A stretch of DNA of 64,000 bases from Rhodospirillum centenum SW (GCF_000016185.1 NC_011420.2:3077001-3141000), one strand, 5' to 3'. Counted from the stretch's first letter, positions 1 to 12,568 are shown. Translations and numbers: made by a program. The notes: generated by a model not told the origin, from the letters alone.

Positions 1-350
1 AACCGGAAAGCCGGTCGGGCTGGCAGGCGGTATTCCGCCCCGGTCACCGCACCCGCCCCGACGTTCTTTCCCGCTCAAGGGCTTCTCCGCTCAAGGGCGA
101 GGCCCTTGCGGGCCACGTATCGCGGCAAGAGTATCGCGGCAAGAGAGGATCGGCGCCAGGGCAGCGGTAACAGGACGGCGACACGAAGCGTCCATCAGGA
201 GTTAATGATCGGACGGGCAGGTTGAAAGGGGTACGGGTCCCCGACATGCTCGGCCACCGGCCGATCACAGACCCGTTCACCGGCCCGACCACCGGGCAAG
301 CGGTCCCCGCCGGGGCCGCCCCGCAGAACCGAAGGTGGCAGGATACTCGC
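1..350. other. Intergenic region upstream of the Tim44-like gene
   Basis: I see no convincing gene here. The stretch holds two short direct repeats: a CCGCTCAAGGGC unit duplicated around 72-105, and a TATCGCGGCAAGAG unit duplicated around 118-145. It probably carries the promoter of the downstream gene and possibly that of a divergent neighbour lying before the window. An antisense open frame over 44-352 has no ribosome binding site or recognisable domain. Confidence 0.4.
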
Positions 351-1043
351 ATGGGTGAAGGTTTCTATTTCTTCGACATCCTGATCTTCGGCATGGTCGC
401 CGCGTTCCTGGTGTATCGCCTGCGCAGCGTCCTCGGGCGCCGGCATGGCGAGGAGCGGCAGCGTCCCAACCCCTTCACGCCGCCGCCGAAGGCCGGTCAG
501 GCTCCCGCCCCGGCGGAATCCGACAACGTGGTTCCGCTGCCCGACCGTGGCCGCCCGCCCGAGGCCCCGCTCCCGGTGGAAACGGGTCCGATCTCCCTGG
601 AGGAGGGGCTGCGGCAGATCCGCGCGGCCGACCCGACCTTCAACGAGAAGCACTTCCTGCAAGGGGCCAAGGCCGCCTTCGAGATGATCGTGAAGGCCTT
701 CGCCGACGGCGACACCCCGACCCTGCGCCCGCTGCTGGCGGATGACGTCTATGACGGCTTCGCCGAGGCGATCCGCAAGCGTCAGGCCGCCGGGGAGACG
801 CGGGAGACCCGCATCACCGCCTTCGAGTCCGTCGATCTGAAGGAAGCGCGGATGGATGGTCGCCATGCCATGGTCACCATCAGGTTCATCACCCATCAGG
901 TGGACTGCACGGTGAACGCCGCCGGCGACGTCGTGGACGGCGACCCGGATGAGGCGATCGAGGTCGTGGACATCTGGACCTTCAGCCGCAACACCCGCTC
1001 GCCGGACCCGAACTGGCTGCTGGTCGAGACGCGGGTGCCCTGA
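351..1043 (+). CDS. Tim44-like domain protein (TimA-type)
   Basis: 230-aa protein of the Tim44/TimA family, which in alphaproteobacteria is a membrane-anchored relative of the mitochondrial import component Tim44. An N-terminal hydrophobic segment (about residues 7-24, FFDILIFGMVAAFLVYRLRS) is followed by a Pro/Ala/Arg-rich linker. The Tim44 domain follows from about residue 90 to the end, with the typical 'F..GAK.AFE.I..AFA.GD...L..LL...VY..F' pattern and a C-terminal beta-rich half ending DPNWLLVETRVP. The ATG at 351 was chosen because it puts the membrane segment at the N terminus; a longer upstream in-frame extension is low-complexity. Its position directly before mltA is common in the order. 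The bacterial function is poorly defined, perhaps envelope protein assembly. Confidence 0.88.
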   Translation: MGEGFYFFDILIFGMVAAFLVYRLRSVLGRRHGEERQRPNPFTPPPKAGQAPAPAESDNVVPLPDRGRPPEAPLPVETGPISLEEGLRQIRAADPTFNEKHFLQGAKAAFEMIVKAFADGDTPTLRPLLADDVYDGFAEAIRKRQAAGETRETRITAFESVDLKEARMDGRHAMVTIRFITHQVDCTVNAAGDVVDGDPDEAIEVVDIWTFSRNTRSPDPNWLLVETRVP

Positions 1044-1066
1044 CGCGAGACGCGGGTGCCCCGGCG
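1025..1066 (+). repeat. 21-bp tandem duplication across the Tim44 stop codon
   Basis: The 21 bp at 1025-1045, which contain the last codons and the TGA stop, are repeated at 1046-1066 with 19 of 21 bases identical. In the second copy the stop triplet reads CGG. Confidence 0.85.
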
Positions 1067-1215
1067 ACGGGCACCCGGTTCCCGCGGGGGCAGGGCGTCG
1101 CTTCGGGGCGGACGCTCCCCGGCCATGCTCCGGGGTCCTGCCACGCTATTGCCGCTTTCCCCCCGCGCCGGGCTTGGGTAGCAAGGGGCATCCTTCCCGC
1201 GACCCCGCCCGAGCC

Positions 1216-2424
<1,209 letters not shown>

Positions 2425-2473
2425 GGCGCCCGCCGGGGCGCGGCGGCCCCGCGGGGGGCCGCCGTCCGGCCGC

Positions 2474-4585
2474 TCAGAAGCGGTAGCTCAGGGTGCCGAA
2501 GACGGTCCGCTCCGCCCCCATGAAGCAGTCGCCGCGGGCGAGGCAGGCCGAATAGTAGTCCTTGCCCAGCAGGTTCGTGGCGTTCAGCGTGAACTGCCAG
2601 TTCCGCCAGGTCACCTCGGCCAGCGCGTCCACCAGCGTGTAGGAGGGCGTGCGCAGGCCGTCGGGGAAGGCCGCCCCGTAGGACCGGCTGGCGCCGGCGT
2701 AGCGCACGCCGCCGCCCAGCCGGAGTCTGGCCTCGCTGCCGAGATCGAGCGTCTTCGTCCCCCAGAGCGAGGCGTTGTGCTTCGGCACGTTCTCCAACTG
2801 GGTGCCTTCCTCCTCGATCTCCGCCTTGGTGTAGCTGTAGCTGGCGATGATCTCGTAGTTCCCCGGCAGCAGCCGGCTCGCCTCCACCTCGAAACCCTTG
2901 GAGGTGAGCGAGCCCGCCTGGGTCTGGTCGAACGGGTCGGGCGTCGCGGGGTCGTCCACCGGCCGGTTGCTCTCCTTGATGTGGTAGCCGGTCAGGGTCA
3001 GCAGCGTGGCGTCGTCGGGATGGAACTTGACCCCGGCCTCGTACTGGCGGCCGCGCTTGGGATCGAAGGCCCCGCCGTCGCTGGCGGTGCCGGCGATCGG
3101 CTCGAAGGATTCCGTGTAGCTGACAAAGGGGGAGACGCCGGTCAGCACCTCCACGATCAGCCCGGCGCGGAGCGAGGTGGCCTCCGCCTCCTCCGTCGGG
3201 CTGCCCGCATTGGTCGTGCGGACCCGGTCGCGCCGGCCGCCCAGCACGACCGAGGCCCGGTCCCACAGCCGGATCTGGTCCTGCACATAGAAGCCGAGCT
3301 GCTTCTGCGCCACGTCCTCCGTCGGGTCGGTGGCCGGCAGGCCGCCGCCGAAGTCGGACAGGGCGTCGTAGTCCGGATCGTAGATGTCGATGATCTCGTA
3401 GCCGAACCCGCCCTTCTTGCGGACATGGTTCCAGCTGTAGTCCACGCCGGCCAGGACGACATGCTCCACCGCCGCGCCGGTGTTGAAGTCCACGCGCAGG
3501 TTGTTGTCGGTGGAGAAGATGTCCATCCGCGCCTTGCTGCCGTCGGCATAGAGGCCGATCAGGCGCCGGGCGGGGTCCAGGTAGGGGTTGGTCGGGTTGG
3601 CGTAGCTGTCGGGATAGTGGGTCAGGTAGGTCAGGTCGCTGTCCACGTAGCGCGCGCGCAGGTTCATCCGGACGCGGTCGGTGAAGCGGTGCTCCACGAT
3701 GCCGGTGCCCTGGCGCAGCCGCCCGTCATAGCGGTCCCAGCCCGGCTTGCCGATGAACAGGCTGTCCGGCAGCCGGCCGTTCGGGTTCGGCAGCAGGGTG
3801 CCGACCACCGGCAGGAACTGCGAGGTGGAGCCGCCGTCATCCTCCTGGTACAGGCCGAGCAGGGTGATGTCGGTGTCCGGCCCCGGCTGCCAGCGCACGG
3901 ACGGCGCCAGCAGGGTGCGGTCGTCGGGCACATGGTCGGTCTGGGTGCCCGACTCGCGGACGCGGGCCACCAGCCGCCCGGCCAGTCCGGGGGCGAGGGT
4001 TCCGGTCACGTCGGCCAGCGCCTCCTTGCGGTCGAAGGAGCCGTAGCGCAGCGACACCTCGCCCCCCGTCTCGAACCGCGGCGTCTTGGAGACGAGATTG
4101 ACGAGGCCGCCCAGCGAGGTGGTGCCGAACAGCACCGAGGCCGGGCCGCGCACCACCTCCACCTGGGAGAAGGTATAGGGGTCGGCACGGATGCTGGCGT
4201 AGTAGCTGAACAGGTCGCGCATGCCGTCGCGGAACTGCAACGGGTTGGTGCCGCGGATGAAGCTGCTGTCCACCCGGCTGTCCGGCCCGTAGGGATTGGC
4301 CTGTACGCCGGCGACGTAGCGCAGCGTGTCCGCGACGGAGAGCGCCCCCTGCGCCTGGTACAGTTCGGCCGGCACGATGCTGATCGGCTGCGGCGTCTCG
4401 ATCACGGGAATGTCGGTCTTGGTCGCGGCCCCGCTGCGCTGGCGGGCGCCGGTGACGATGATCTCGTCGATCGGGCGGTCGGCCGCGGCGTCCTCTCCGG
4501 TCGCGGTCCCCGCCTCCTGCGCCGACGCGGGTGCCGTCGCCGCCAGCACCGCCAGCGCGGCGTCCAGCCACCAGGTCTTCTGCAT
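2474..4585 (-). CDS. TonB-dependent siderophore receptor
   Basis: 703-aa outer-membrane receptor of the FhuA/FpvA type (TonB-siderophore family) that imports a ferric siderophore using TonB-ExbBD energy. The signal peptide is MQKTWWLDAALAVLAATAPASAQ. The plug domain (about residues 55-170) contains PQPISIVPAEL, ADTLRYVAGVQ, FIRGTNPLQFRDGMR and VEVVRGPASVLFGTTSLGG. The 22-strand barrel follows and ends GTLSYRF with the expected terminal Phe. The C-terminal strands contain two cysteines in a short loop (ACLARGDC), common in siderophore receptors. A Fur-box-like AT-rich palindrome lies about 85 bp upstream, so iron repression is likely. No siderophore synthesis or other uptake gene is adjacent. 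The ligand cannot be told from the sequence. Confidence 0.93.
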   Translation of the reverse strand: MQKTWWLDAALAVLAATAPASAQEAGTATGEDAAADRPIDEIIVTGARQRSGAATKTDIPVIETPQPISIVPAELYQAQGALSVADTLRYVAGVQANPYGPDSRVDSSFIRGTNPLQFRDGMRDLFSYYASIRADPYTFSQVEVVRGPASVLFGTTSLGGLVNLVSKTPRFETGGEVSLRYGSFDRKEALADVTGTLAPGLAGRLVARVRESGTQTDHVPDDRTLLAPSVRWQPGPDTDITLLGLYQEDDGGSTSQFLPVVGTLLPNPNGRLPDSLFIGKPGWDRYDGRLRQGTGIVEHRFTDRVRMNLRARYVDSDLTYLTHYPDSYANPTNPYLDPARRLIGLYADGSKARMDIFSTDNNLRVDFNTGAAVEHVVLAGVDYSWNHVRKKGGFGYEIIDIYDPDYDALSDFGGGLPATDPTEDVAQKQLGFYVQDQIRLWDRASVVLGGRRDRVRTTNAGSPTEEAEATSLRAGLIVEVLTGVSPFVSYTESFEPIAGTASDGGAFDPKRGRQYEAGVKFHPDDATLLTLTGYHIKESNRPVDDPATPDPFDQTQAGSLTSKGFEVEASRLLPGNYEIIASYSYTKAEIEEEGTQLENVPKHNASLWGTKTLDLGSEARLRLGGGVRYAGASRSYGAAFPDGLRTPSYTLVDALAEVTWRNWQFTLNATNLLGKDYYSACLARGDCFMGAERTVFGTLSYRF

Positions 4586-4666
4586 GTCTCCCCCTCCGGG
4601 ATCTTCGGATCGTCGGTTCCTGGATCGTCGCGGGGGATCGGGCCGCCCGCGGTCCGGGAGGGGCTA

Positions 4667-4686
4667 TAGTAATAATTATTCTCATG
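4667..4686 (-). promoter_or_regulatory. Fur-box-like operator of the siderophore receptor
   Basis: The core AATAATTATT at 4671-4680 is a perfect palindrome, flanked to give TGAGAATAATTATTACTA on the minus strand. This resembles the Fur-family consensus GATAATGATAATCATTATC. It stands out in a 70% GC background and lies about 85 bp upstream of the receptor start. Binding by Fur or an Irr-type relative is inferred. Confidence 0.7.
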
Positions 4687-4735
4687 CGCAACGACCAAAA
4701 CGGGCCGCCACGGATGTCACCCGCGCCGGGCCGGT

Positions 4736-5809
4736 TCAGGCCGCGCCGGCGCTGCGCTCGATGGCGTTGATGTGGTCCAGGCCCGGCAGGATCTCCGAGC
4801 GCACGAACTCCACCCGCTTCTGCGGGCCGCCGCCGCCATGGGGGAAGCGGTCCCGCCAGAGCGCCATCTTCACCGCCAGCCCGCAGAGCACGCCGCCGAT
4901 CGTGACATGGTGGCTCTCGATCTGGTGCCGCACGGTGCGGAAGCTGTCGGCGCTGATGTCGGTCCAGAAATCCTTGCTGCGGCGGTCGAACGCCTCGAAC
5001 CGGCCGGTGATGGAGGTGGTGATGCCGGTCAGCTTCGACTGCACCTCCGACAGCATCTTCATCATCTGCCGGTCGCGGGAGATCAGTTCGCTGTCCGCCG
5101 CGTCCAGGGCCCATTTCATGAATCGCTGCACGTCGGGCACGAGGCCGTCCAGGCAGCTCCGGAAATAGGCCAGCGACAGGAAGGTATCGCCGTACTCCTC
5201 CAGGAAGTCGGGGATGTCCTGCAACCCGACCTTCAGCTTGTCGGACAGCATGCGCAGGTTCCGCAGCGCCTCGTCCCGGTCGGGATTGGCCAGCATCTTC
5301 AGGATGTCGGAGACATCGTCGATGCTGCGCTCCTCGCCGCCATAGACCTGCTGCAGCAGCGGCCGGGTGAAGTGCTTCATGTAGCCGGTCAGCTCCGACC
5401 GCTTGCTGTCGGACAGGCGCAGGTGGCGCTCGTCGTTGACCGGGATGCCGATGCGGCGCAGCTCCTTGCGCAGGGTGTAGATGTCGAAGCTGTTCAGCCG
5501 GACCAGCTTGCCGACCTGCACCAGATCGGTGCGCAGTTCCTTCTTGTGCGTGGGGAACAGCGAGCCGAGATGGTCGGCGCTGACCTGACCGCTGCCGGAC
5601 TGGCGGTCGTGGAACAGTTCCACCACGGTTTCCAGGCGCGCGTTCTTGATCAGCTTGGCCCGGCGCAGGCCGGGCGTGGCGATCGGCAGCATGCCCAGCG
5701 GCAGAATGTGCAGCGCGTCCCGCGACTCGTCGTCGAAGACAAGCCCGTCATGATCCTCTGGCCGGTCCTCGGCGGTACCGGGAGTTGCGGAAGCATCGCT
5801 GTCGGTCAT
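4736..5809 (-). CDS. Conserved hypothetical protein, 357 aa
   Basis: I do not recognise this family. It is a soluble, charged, probably largely helical protein without signal peptide or membrane segment. After an acidic, disordered N terminus (MTDSDASATPGTAEDRPEDHD) comes PLGMLPIATPGLRRAKLI and a stretch on thresholds and helices (LETVVELFHD, HLGSLFPTHKKELRTDLVQVGKLVRLNSFDIYTLR given in two parts). A long helical middle (about 130-300) follows, then a conserved-looking C terminus. It is not an obvious enzyme. It lies upstream of the siderophore receptor on the same strand, but the Fur-like site between them suggests separate transcription. The start is ATG at 5809. It is probably real: codon use is like its neighbours and the full frame is open. 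Confidence 0.7.
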   Translation of the reverse strand: MTDSDASATPGTAEDRPEDHDGLVFDDESRDALHILPLGMLPIATPGLRRAKLIKNARLETVVELFHDRQSGSGQVSADHLGSLFPTHKKELRTDLVQVGKLVRLNSFDIYTLRKELRRIGIPVNDERHLRLSDSKRSELTGYMKHFTRPLLQQVYGGEERSIDDVSDILKMLANPDRDEALRNLRMLSDKLKVGLQDIPDFLEEYGDTFLSLAYFRSCLDGLVPDVQRFMKWALDAADSELISRDRQMMKMLSEVQSKLTGITTSITGRFEAFDRRSKDFWTDISADSFRTVRHQIESHHVTIGGVLCGLAVKMALWRDRFPHGGGGPQKRVEFVRSEILPGLDHINAIERSAGAA

Positions 5810-6016
5810 CGCTGAAAGGTCGCTGCGGTGGCATCGGGGGACAATCCCAACTTAAGGATAGGACATTCCGCCCCTCCGCGTCCCCCTCTGCATGCGTCTG
5901 AACTGTTGAATATTCATCGAACGGCGGTCGGTGCCCCGGTTCTCCAATGTTCCGAATATATCCCTCCGATATTTTTTCATTCTTCCGTTTGCAGAACAGG
6001 GTGTCTGTCGCCTAAA

Positions 6017-6046
6017 TTGGCTGGTCATTCGGGGTGGCTTTATTGC
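6017..6046 (+). promoter_or_regulatory. Candidate sigma70-type promoter of the histidine kinase
   Basis: TTGGCT (6017-6022), an 18-bp spacer and TATTGC (6041-6046) lie about 50 bp before the kinase start, in a locally AT-rich stretch (5890-6050). This is pattern evidence only. Confidence 0.4.
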
Positions 6047-6098
6047 TAGGGGCGGTCCGTCCGGACGGGGATGTCCGGGGGCCGGTCAGGAGGAGTGC

Positions 6099-8543
<2,445 letters not shown>

Positions 8544-8555
<12 letters not shown>

Positions 8556-8649
8556 CCCGCACGGGTTGCCAGGTGCGGGGGTAGCCCGCACGGTGTTTCA
8601 GGTGCGGGGTTGACCCGCACGGGGTTCCGGACGCGGGGTTGACCCGCAC
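8544..8649 (+). repeat. Four tandem 29-bp hairpin repeats after the kinase
   Basis: Four units start at 8544, 8573, 8602 and 8631, an exact 29-bp period. Each has a 19-bp core GTGCGGGGTTGACCCGCAC, or a close variant, forming a GTGCGGG/CCCGCAC stem, followed by a 10-bp spacer that varies. The kinase stop codon TGA at 8553 lies in the first loop. No T tract follows, so these are not classical terminators. Confidence 0.85.
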
Positions 8650-8796
8650 GGGACCGGGGGCAGGGAAGGGACCAGGGCGGGCGCGGGCTTCCGCCCGGGC
8701 GGCGGCATGCTATCGTGGCGTGTTTGCGTTCCGCCCCCGCCCCTGCCCCTGCCCCGCCCTGCCCCACTGGGGGCCGATACCGCCCGGAAGCCCGCC

Positions 8797-10035
8797 ATGC
8801 CGATCCTGCACGACCTGCCCGGTCTCCGTCCCGTCGTGGCCGGGCTGGAGGAGACCCGCATCGTCCAGATGGTCCAGTACGGCCGCGGGCGGGAGGGGCT
8901 GATCCCGCTCTGGGTCGGGGAGGGCGACGTGCCCACGCCCGACTTCATCCGCGAGGCCTGCGACCGCGCCATCCGCGACGGGCGCGTCTTCTATACCTGG
9001 CAGCGCGGCCTGCCGGAGCTGCGCGAGGGGCTGGCTGCCTATCTTTCAGGCAACCATGGCGTGGCGGTCGGGATGGAGCGGATCACCGTCGCCTCCTCCG
9101 GCATGCAGGCGATCATGCTGGCCTTGCAGGCGCTGGTCGGGCCGGGGGACGAGGTGGTGGTGGTCACCCCGGTCTGGCCCAACGTGATGTCGGCGGTGAC
9201 GCTGCTGGGCGGCGTCGTGGTGCCGGTGCCGCTGGAGCCCGGCCCCGGCGGCTGGCGCCTGAACCCCGGCCGGGTCGCCGCCGCCATCGGGCCGCGGACC
9301 CGGGCGCTGTTCGTCAATTCCCCCAGCAACCCGACCGGCTGGATGCTGGACCGGGACGGTCTGCGCGACCTGTGGGCGCTGGCCCGGCGGACGGGGATCT
9401 GGCTGATCGCGGACGAGGTGTACGGCCGTCTGGTCTATGACCGCGCGCCGGGCCAGCGGGCCGTCGCGCCGTCCTTCCTGGAGCTGGCGGGGCCGGAGGA
9501 CCGGCTGATCGTCGTCAACAGCTTCTCCAAGAACTGGGCCATGACCGGCTGGCGCCTGGGCTGGCTGGTGACCCCGCCGGCGCTGGGGCTGGTGCTGGAG
9601 AAGCTGGTGCAGATCAACACCTCCGGCACGCCGGAATTCATCCAGATGGCGGGGCTGGCGGCCCTGGAGCAGGGCGAGGACTTCCTGGCGGCGACACTGG
9701 AGCGCTGCCGGACCGGGCGGGGGATCGTCACGGCGGCGCTGGCGTCCGTGCCGGGGGTGCGGCTGCTGCCGCCGGCCGGGGCCTTCTATGCCTTCCTGGC
9801 CGTGCCGGGGGTGACGGACACGCTGGCCTTCGCCAAGGATCTGCTGGACCGCTGCGGCGTCGGGCTGGCACCCGGCTGCGCCTTCGGTCCGGGCGGGGAG
9901 GGGCATCTGCGCCTGTGCTTCGCCAGCTCCGCGGAGCGGCTGCACGCGGCGATGGCGCGTCTGGTGCCGGCCCTGGACGCGCTGGCACCCGCTGCGGACC
10001 GGGATAGCGCGGACCGGAAGAACAACGCCGAATGA
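8797..10035 (+). CDS. PLP-dependent aminotransferase, class I/II
   Basis: 412-aa fold-type I aminotransferase of the aspartate/aromatic group, cytosolic. The N-terminal segment has IPLWVGEGDVPTPDFI and FYTWQRGLPELREGLAAYL. ASSGMQAIMLAL makes the PLP phosphate cup, NSPSNPTGWMLD contains the substrate-contacting Asn, and IADEVYGRLVYD holds the PLP-pyridine Asp/Tyr. The Schiff-base lysine is Lys245 in SFSKNWAMTGWRLGW. The ATG at 8797 fits the family start; the longer upstream frame is low complexity. The donor/acceptor pair cannot be assigned, and no pathway gene is adjacent. It is convergent with the TorF-type porin gene and separated from it by a strong hairpin. Confidence 0.93.
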   Translation: MPILHDLPGLRPVVAGLEETRIVQMVQYGRGREGLIPLWVGEGDVPTPDFIREACDRAIRDGRVFYTWQRGLPELREGLAAYLSGNHGVAVGMERITVASSGMQAIMLALQALVGPGDEVVVVTPVWPNVMSAVTLLGGVVVPVPLEPGPGGWRLNPGRVAAAIGPRTRALFVNSPSNPTGWMLDRDGLRDLWALARRTGIWLIADEVYGRLVYDRAPGQRAVAPSFLELAGPEDRLIVVNSFSKNWAMTGWRLGWLVTPPALGLVLEKLVQINTSGTPEFIQMAGLAALEQGEDFLAATLERCRTGRGIVTAALASVPGVRLLPPAGAFYAFLAVPGVTDTLAFAKDLLDRCGVGLAPGCAFGPGGEGHLRLCFASSAERLHAAMARLVPALDALAPAADRDSADRKNNAE

Positions 10036-10064
10036 AAACGGCCGGCGCCTGGGGCGCCGGCCGT
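10035..10064 (-). terminator. Intrinsic terminator between convergent genes
   Basis: Perfect 12-bp stem ACGGCCGGCGCC (10038-10049) with GGCGCCGGCCGT (10053-10064) and a 3-base loop. On the minus strand it is followed by TTTT, so it best ends the porin transcript. For the plus strand it has no T tract but may still impede transcription. Confidence 0.75.
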
Positions 10065-10089
10065 CGCACGAACCGGAGATGATTCCGGA

Positions 10090-10785
10090 TCAGAAGGACT
10101 TGGAGACCGTGAACACGACGCGCTCGTCGGCCAGGTCGGCGTCCATGTCGGTGTCGTGGTAGCGCAGGGCGAAGTCCAGGCCGAAGTGGCTGGCGGTCAC
10201 GCCGAACGACCAGTCAACCACGTCGTCGGCCCAGGCGTCGCCCGTCTGGAGGCCGACATTGACGTCCACGCCCAGGTTGTCCGTGACCGCGGCGGCCAGA
10301 CCGCCGGAGACGTACCAGGCGTCACCCGCATCGCCGAAATACTCCGGCGAGTAGTACACGGAGGCCTTCGGGGTGAAGCGGCCGATGGTGTACTCGACGT
10401 TCAGGCCCACTTCCCAGTAATTGTAGTCCAGGTCGCTGTCGGCGCCCGGATAGGTGTAGTACAGAACCTGGGCGGTGTAGCCGAAGTTGCCGATGGTGTT
10501 CGTGTAGCCGATGAAGTAATCCAGCTCGGCGCTGGCCTCGTCACCGTCGTTGAAATCGACGTTGGAGCCCCAGATGCCGGCGAAGACGCCGTAGTTGGTC
10601 TCCAGGTTCAGGCCGGCCTGGGCGGCGACGCCCTCGTCGGTCTGGCTGATGCCGCGGAACACGTAGTCCGTGGTCAGGGTGGCGGAACCCGTGATGGTGA
10701 ACGGGGCATCCTGGGCCTGGGCGGCGGCGGCGCCGAACAGCAGGGCCGCGGCGGCGGTGGTAGCGAACAACCGGCTCATACGCAT
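10090..10785 (-). CDS. TorF-type putative porin (outer-membrane protein)
   Basis: 231-aa exported protein with a typical signal peptide (LFATTAAAALLFGAAAAQAQ, cleavage before DAPF). The mature part is an alternating beta-barrel type sequence rich in Asp, Tyr and Gly. It matches the TIGR02001/TorF family start SATLTTDYVFRGISQTDEGVAAQ and middle LDYFIGYTNT, LDYNYWEVGLNVEYTIG, and ends VVFTVSKSF with the terminal Phe of outer-membrane proteins. A good AAAGGAG ribosome site precedes the ATG. Family members are predicted porins, often found near nitrogen or organic-solute functions; the substrate is unknown. It is transcribed alone, with the intrinsic terminator at 10038-10064 just downstream. Confidence 0.85.
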   Translation of the reverse strand: MRMSRLFATTAAAALLFGAAAAQAQDAPFTITGSATLTTDYVFRGISQTDEGVAAQAGLNLETNYGVFAGIWGSNVDFNDGDEASAELDYFIGYTNTIGNFGYTAQVLYYTYPGADSDLDYNYWEVGLNVEYTIGRFTPKASVYYSPEYFGDAGDAWYVSGGLAAAVTDNLGVDVNVGLQTGDAWADDVVDWSFGVTASHFGLDFALRYHDTDMDADLADERVVFTVSKSF

Positions 10786-11192
10786 GGAACCGCTCCTTTG
10801 AGGCTTATTCGTTTCGAAGAGGCTTTTTTTGTGTTCTGCGCCGCAGCAACAAGGGTGCCAGCGGCGTCCGCGCTGATGAAGCCGCCGAAGCGTCTGATTT
10901 GCAAGGGTTTGCCCTGACGCAGGGGGCGTCCGGTGTGACTTTGCGCAGAAGTGTTGCAGAAAAAATACGCAGTTGCAGCCAGATCGGGCAGTGCCAGTTC
11001 AGCCTGTCGCGGCGCCGGTCCCGCGGAACGCGGCCCGCCGGGGCCGCTTCATCAGGGGCTTGTCTTGATAATGCGGACCGTTCGCAGTTCGGGGCGGGAT
11101 CACCGCTTCCGGTTGCGCCCGCGGAATGCCAGCGGTGGACAGTGGCGGGGACAGTGGCGGGGAACGGTGCGGCGACCGTTCCCCCGCCGGGG
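10786..11192. other. Intergenic region between the porin and decarboxylase genes
   Basis: About 400 bp between two minus-strand genes. It should contain the porin promoter and the decarboxylase 3' end. A run of seven T (10825-10831) and a run of six A (around 10970) are the only low-complexity tracts. I see no gene in it. Confidence 0.4.
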
Positions 11193-12323
11193 TCAGATGT
11201 AATAGGCCTGGAGCGGCGCGAAACCGTTGAAGTTCACGGCCGAGTAGCTGGTGGTGTAGGCCCCGGTGGCGCGGATCGCCACGCGGTCGCCGATCCGGAG
11301 ATCCACCGGCAGCCGGTACTCCGCCCGCTCGTACAGCACATCGGCGCTGTCGCAGGTCGGGCCGGCCAGGATCACCGGCTCGGCCGGGCCGCCGTCGCGC
11401 TCCGTCTCGATCGGGTACTGGATCGCCTCGTCCATCGTCTCGGCCAGCCCGCCGAACTTGCCGATGTCGAGATAGACCCAGCGGCGCAGATCGTTGGCCG
11501 ACTTGCGCGAGATCAGCACCACCTCGGACTGGATGATGCCGGCATCGCCCACCATGCCGCGGCCCGGCTCCACGATGGTCTCCGGGATGCGGTTGCCGAA
11601 GTGGCGGCGCAGCGCCTCGTCGATGGCGAAACCGTACTCATCGGTACCCGGCACGTCGGTCCGGTAGCGCGTCGGGAAGCCGCCGCCCATGTTGACCATG
11701 CGCAGCGCCACGCCCTTCTCCTCCAGGTCGCGGAAGATCGCGGCCGTGGTGGACAGGGCGGCATCCCACTGGGCCAGGTCGCGCTGCTGGCTGCCGACAT
11801 GGAAGGAGACGCCGTAGGGCACCACGTCCAGGGCGGCGGCGCGCAGCAGCAGGTCGCGCGCCATCTCCGGATCGCAGCCGAACTTGCGCGACAGCGGCCA
11901 GTCCGCCCCCTCGCCGGAGGTCAGGATGCGGCAGAAGACGCGGCTGCCGGGGGCGTTGGCCGCGATCTTCTCCAGCTCCGCCTCGCTGTCGAAGGCGAAC
12001 AGGCGCACGCCCAGCTCGTAGGCGCGGCGGATGTCGGCGGCCTTCTTGATGGTGTTGCCGTAGCTGATCCGGTCGGGCGTGGCGCCGGCGGCGAGGCAGT
12101 CCTCGATCTCCGGCACGCTGGCCGTGTCGAAGGACGAGCCCAGGCCGGTCAGCAGGCGCAGGATCTCCGGCGCCGGGTTGGCCTTCACGGCGTAGTAGAT
12201 CTTCGCGTCCGGCAGGGCGCCGGACAGCCGGTCGTAATTGCGGGCGACGACGTCCAGATCGACCACGAGGCAGGGCGTGGCGGGACGGTTCTCGGCGAAG
12301 AATCGGGCAATCTTCTCGGTCAT
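11193..12323 (-). CDS. Fold-type III ornithine-type amino acid decarboxylase
   Basis: 376-aa PLP enzyme of the alanine-racemase/ODC fold (group IV decarboxylases: ornithine, lysine, diaminopimelate), which most likely makes putrescine from ornithine in the cytosol. The Schiff-base Lys47 is in YYAVKANP, the PLP-phosphate Gly loop is NMGGGFPTRY, EPGRGMVG binds the phosphate, and Cys324 of PTCDSADVLYE is the ODC catalytic cysteine donated to the partner subunit. FHVGSQQRD holds the PLP-stacking His. The length and CDSADV motif favour ornithine or lysine decarboxylase over LysA. It is distinct from fold-I SpeC/SpeF of enterics. A ~380-nt leader with a small ORF precedes it, suggesting post-transcriptional control by polyamine or amino acid. 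Confidence 0.92.
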   Translation of the reverse strand: MTEKIARFFAENRPATPCLVVDLDVVARNYDRLSGALPDAKIYYAVKANPAPEILRLLTGLGSSFDTASVPEIEDCLAAGATPDRISYGNTIKKAADIRRAYELGVRLFAFDSEAELEKIAANAPGSRVFCRILTSGEGADWPLSRKFGCDPEMARDLLLRAAALDVVPYGVSFHVGSQQRDLAQWDAALSTTAAIFRDLEEKGVALRMVNMGGGFPTRYRTDVPGTDEYGFAIDEALRRHFGNRIPETIVEPGRGMVGDAGIIQSEVVLISRKSANDLRRWVYLDIGKFGGLAETMDEAIQYPIETERDGGPAEPVILAGPTCDSADVLYERAEYRLPVDLRIGDRVAIRATGAYTTSYSAVNFNGFAPLQAYYI

Positions 12324-12430
12324 CTCAGGACTCCGAGGCGGCAGGCGGCCGGGATGTGCGGGAAACGGGAAACGCCGGGCCTCGCGGGCCCGGGATCGCT
12401 CAGGCAGGCCTTACGGCGGGCCTGGGCGGG

Positions 12431-12568
12431 TCACATACAGGGTTTGCTGCCGGAATCCGGAGACTGACCTGCGAAGCCCGTCGGTGCGGGCTGGACCTGG
12501 AAGGACAGGAACGCGGGAGAAAGCAGACAGGCGGGCGCGGTCGGCCCACCGACAACAACATCAACCAT
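12431..12568 (-). CDS. Candidate 45-aa leader ORF upstream of the decarboxylase
   Basis: A 45-codon frame begins at ATG 12568, just 5 nt after a GGAGG site, the best ribosome site in this leader, and ends 108 nt before the decarboxylase start. The product MVDVVVGGPTAPACLLSPAF... ends GSKPCM and has no recognisable domain. It may be a regulatory leader peptide like the speFL ORF that controls ornithine decarboxylase in enterics, but the sequences are not alike. Translation is not shown; it could be chance. Confidence 0.35.
   Translation of the reverse strand: MVDVVVGGPTAPACLLSPAFLSFQVQPAPTGFAGQSPDSGSKPCM

Noticed and set aside
44-352. 102-codon minus-strand frame at the window start
   Set aside because: No ribosome site, Pro/Arg/Cys-rich product without domain, and it overlaps the Tim44 start.
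5828-6049. 73-codon frame between the 357-aa gene and the kinase
   Set aside because: It starts at a GTG with no ribosome site, and its end overlaps the probable kinase promoter; composition is not protein-like.
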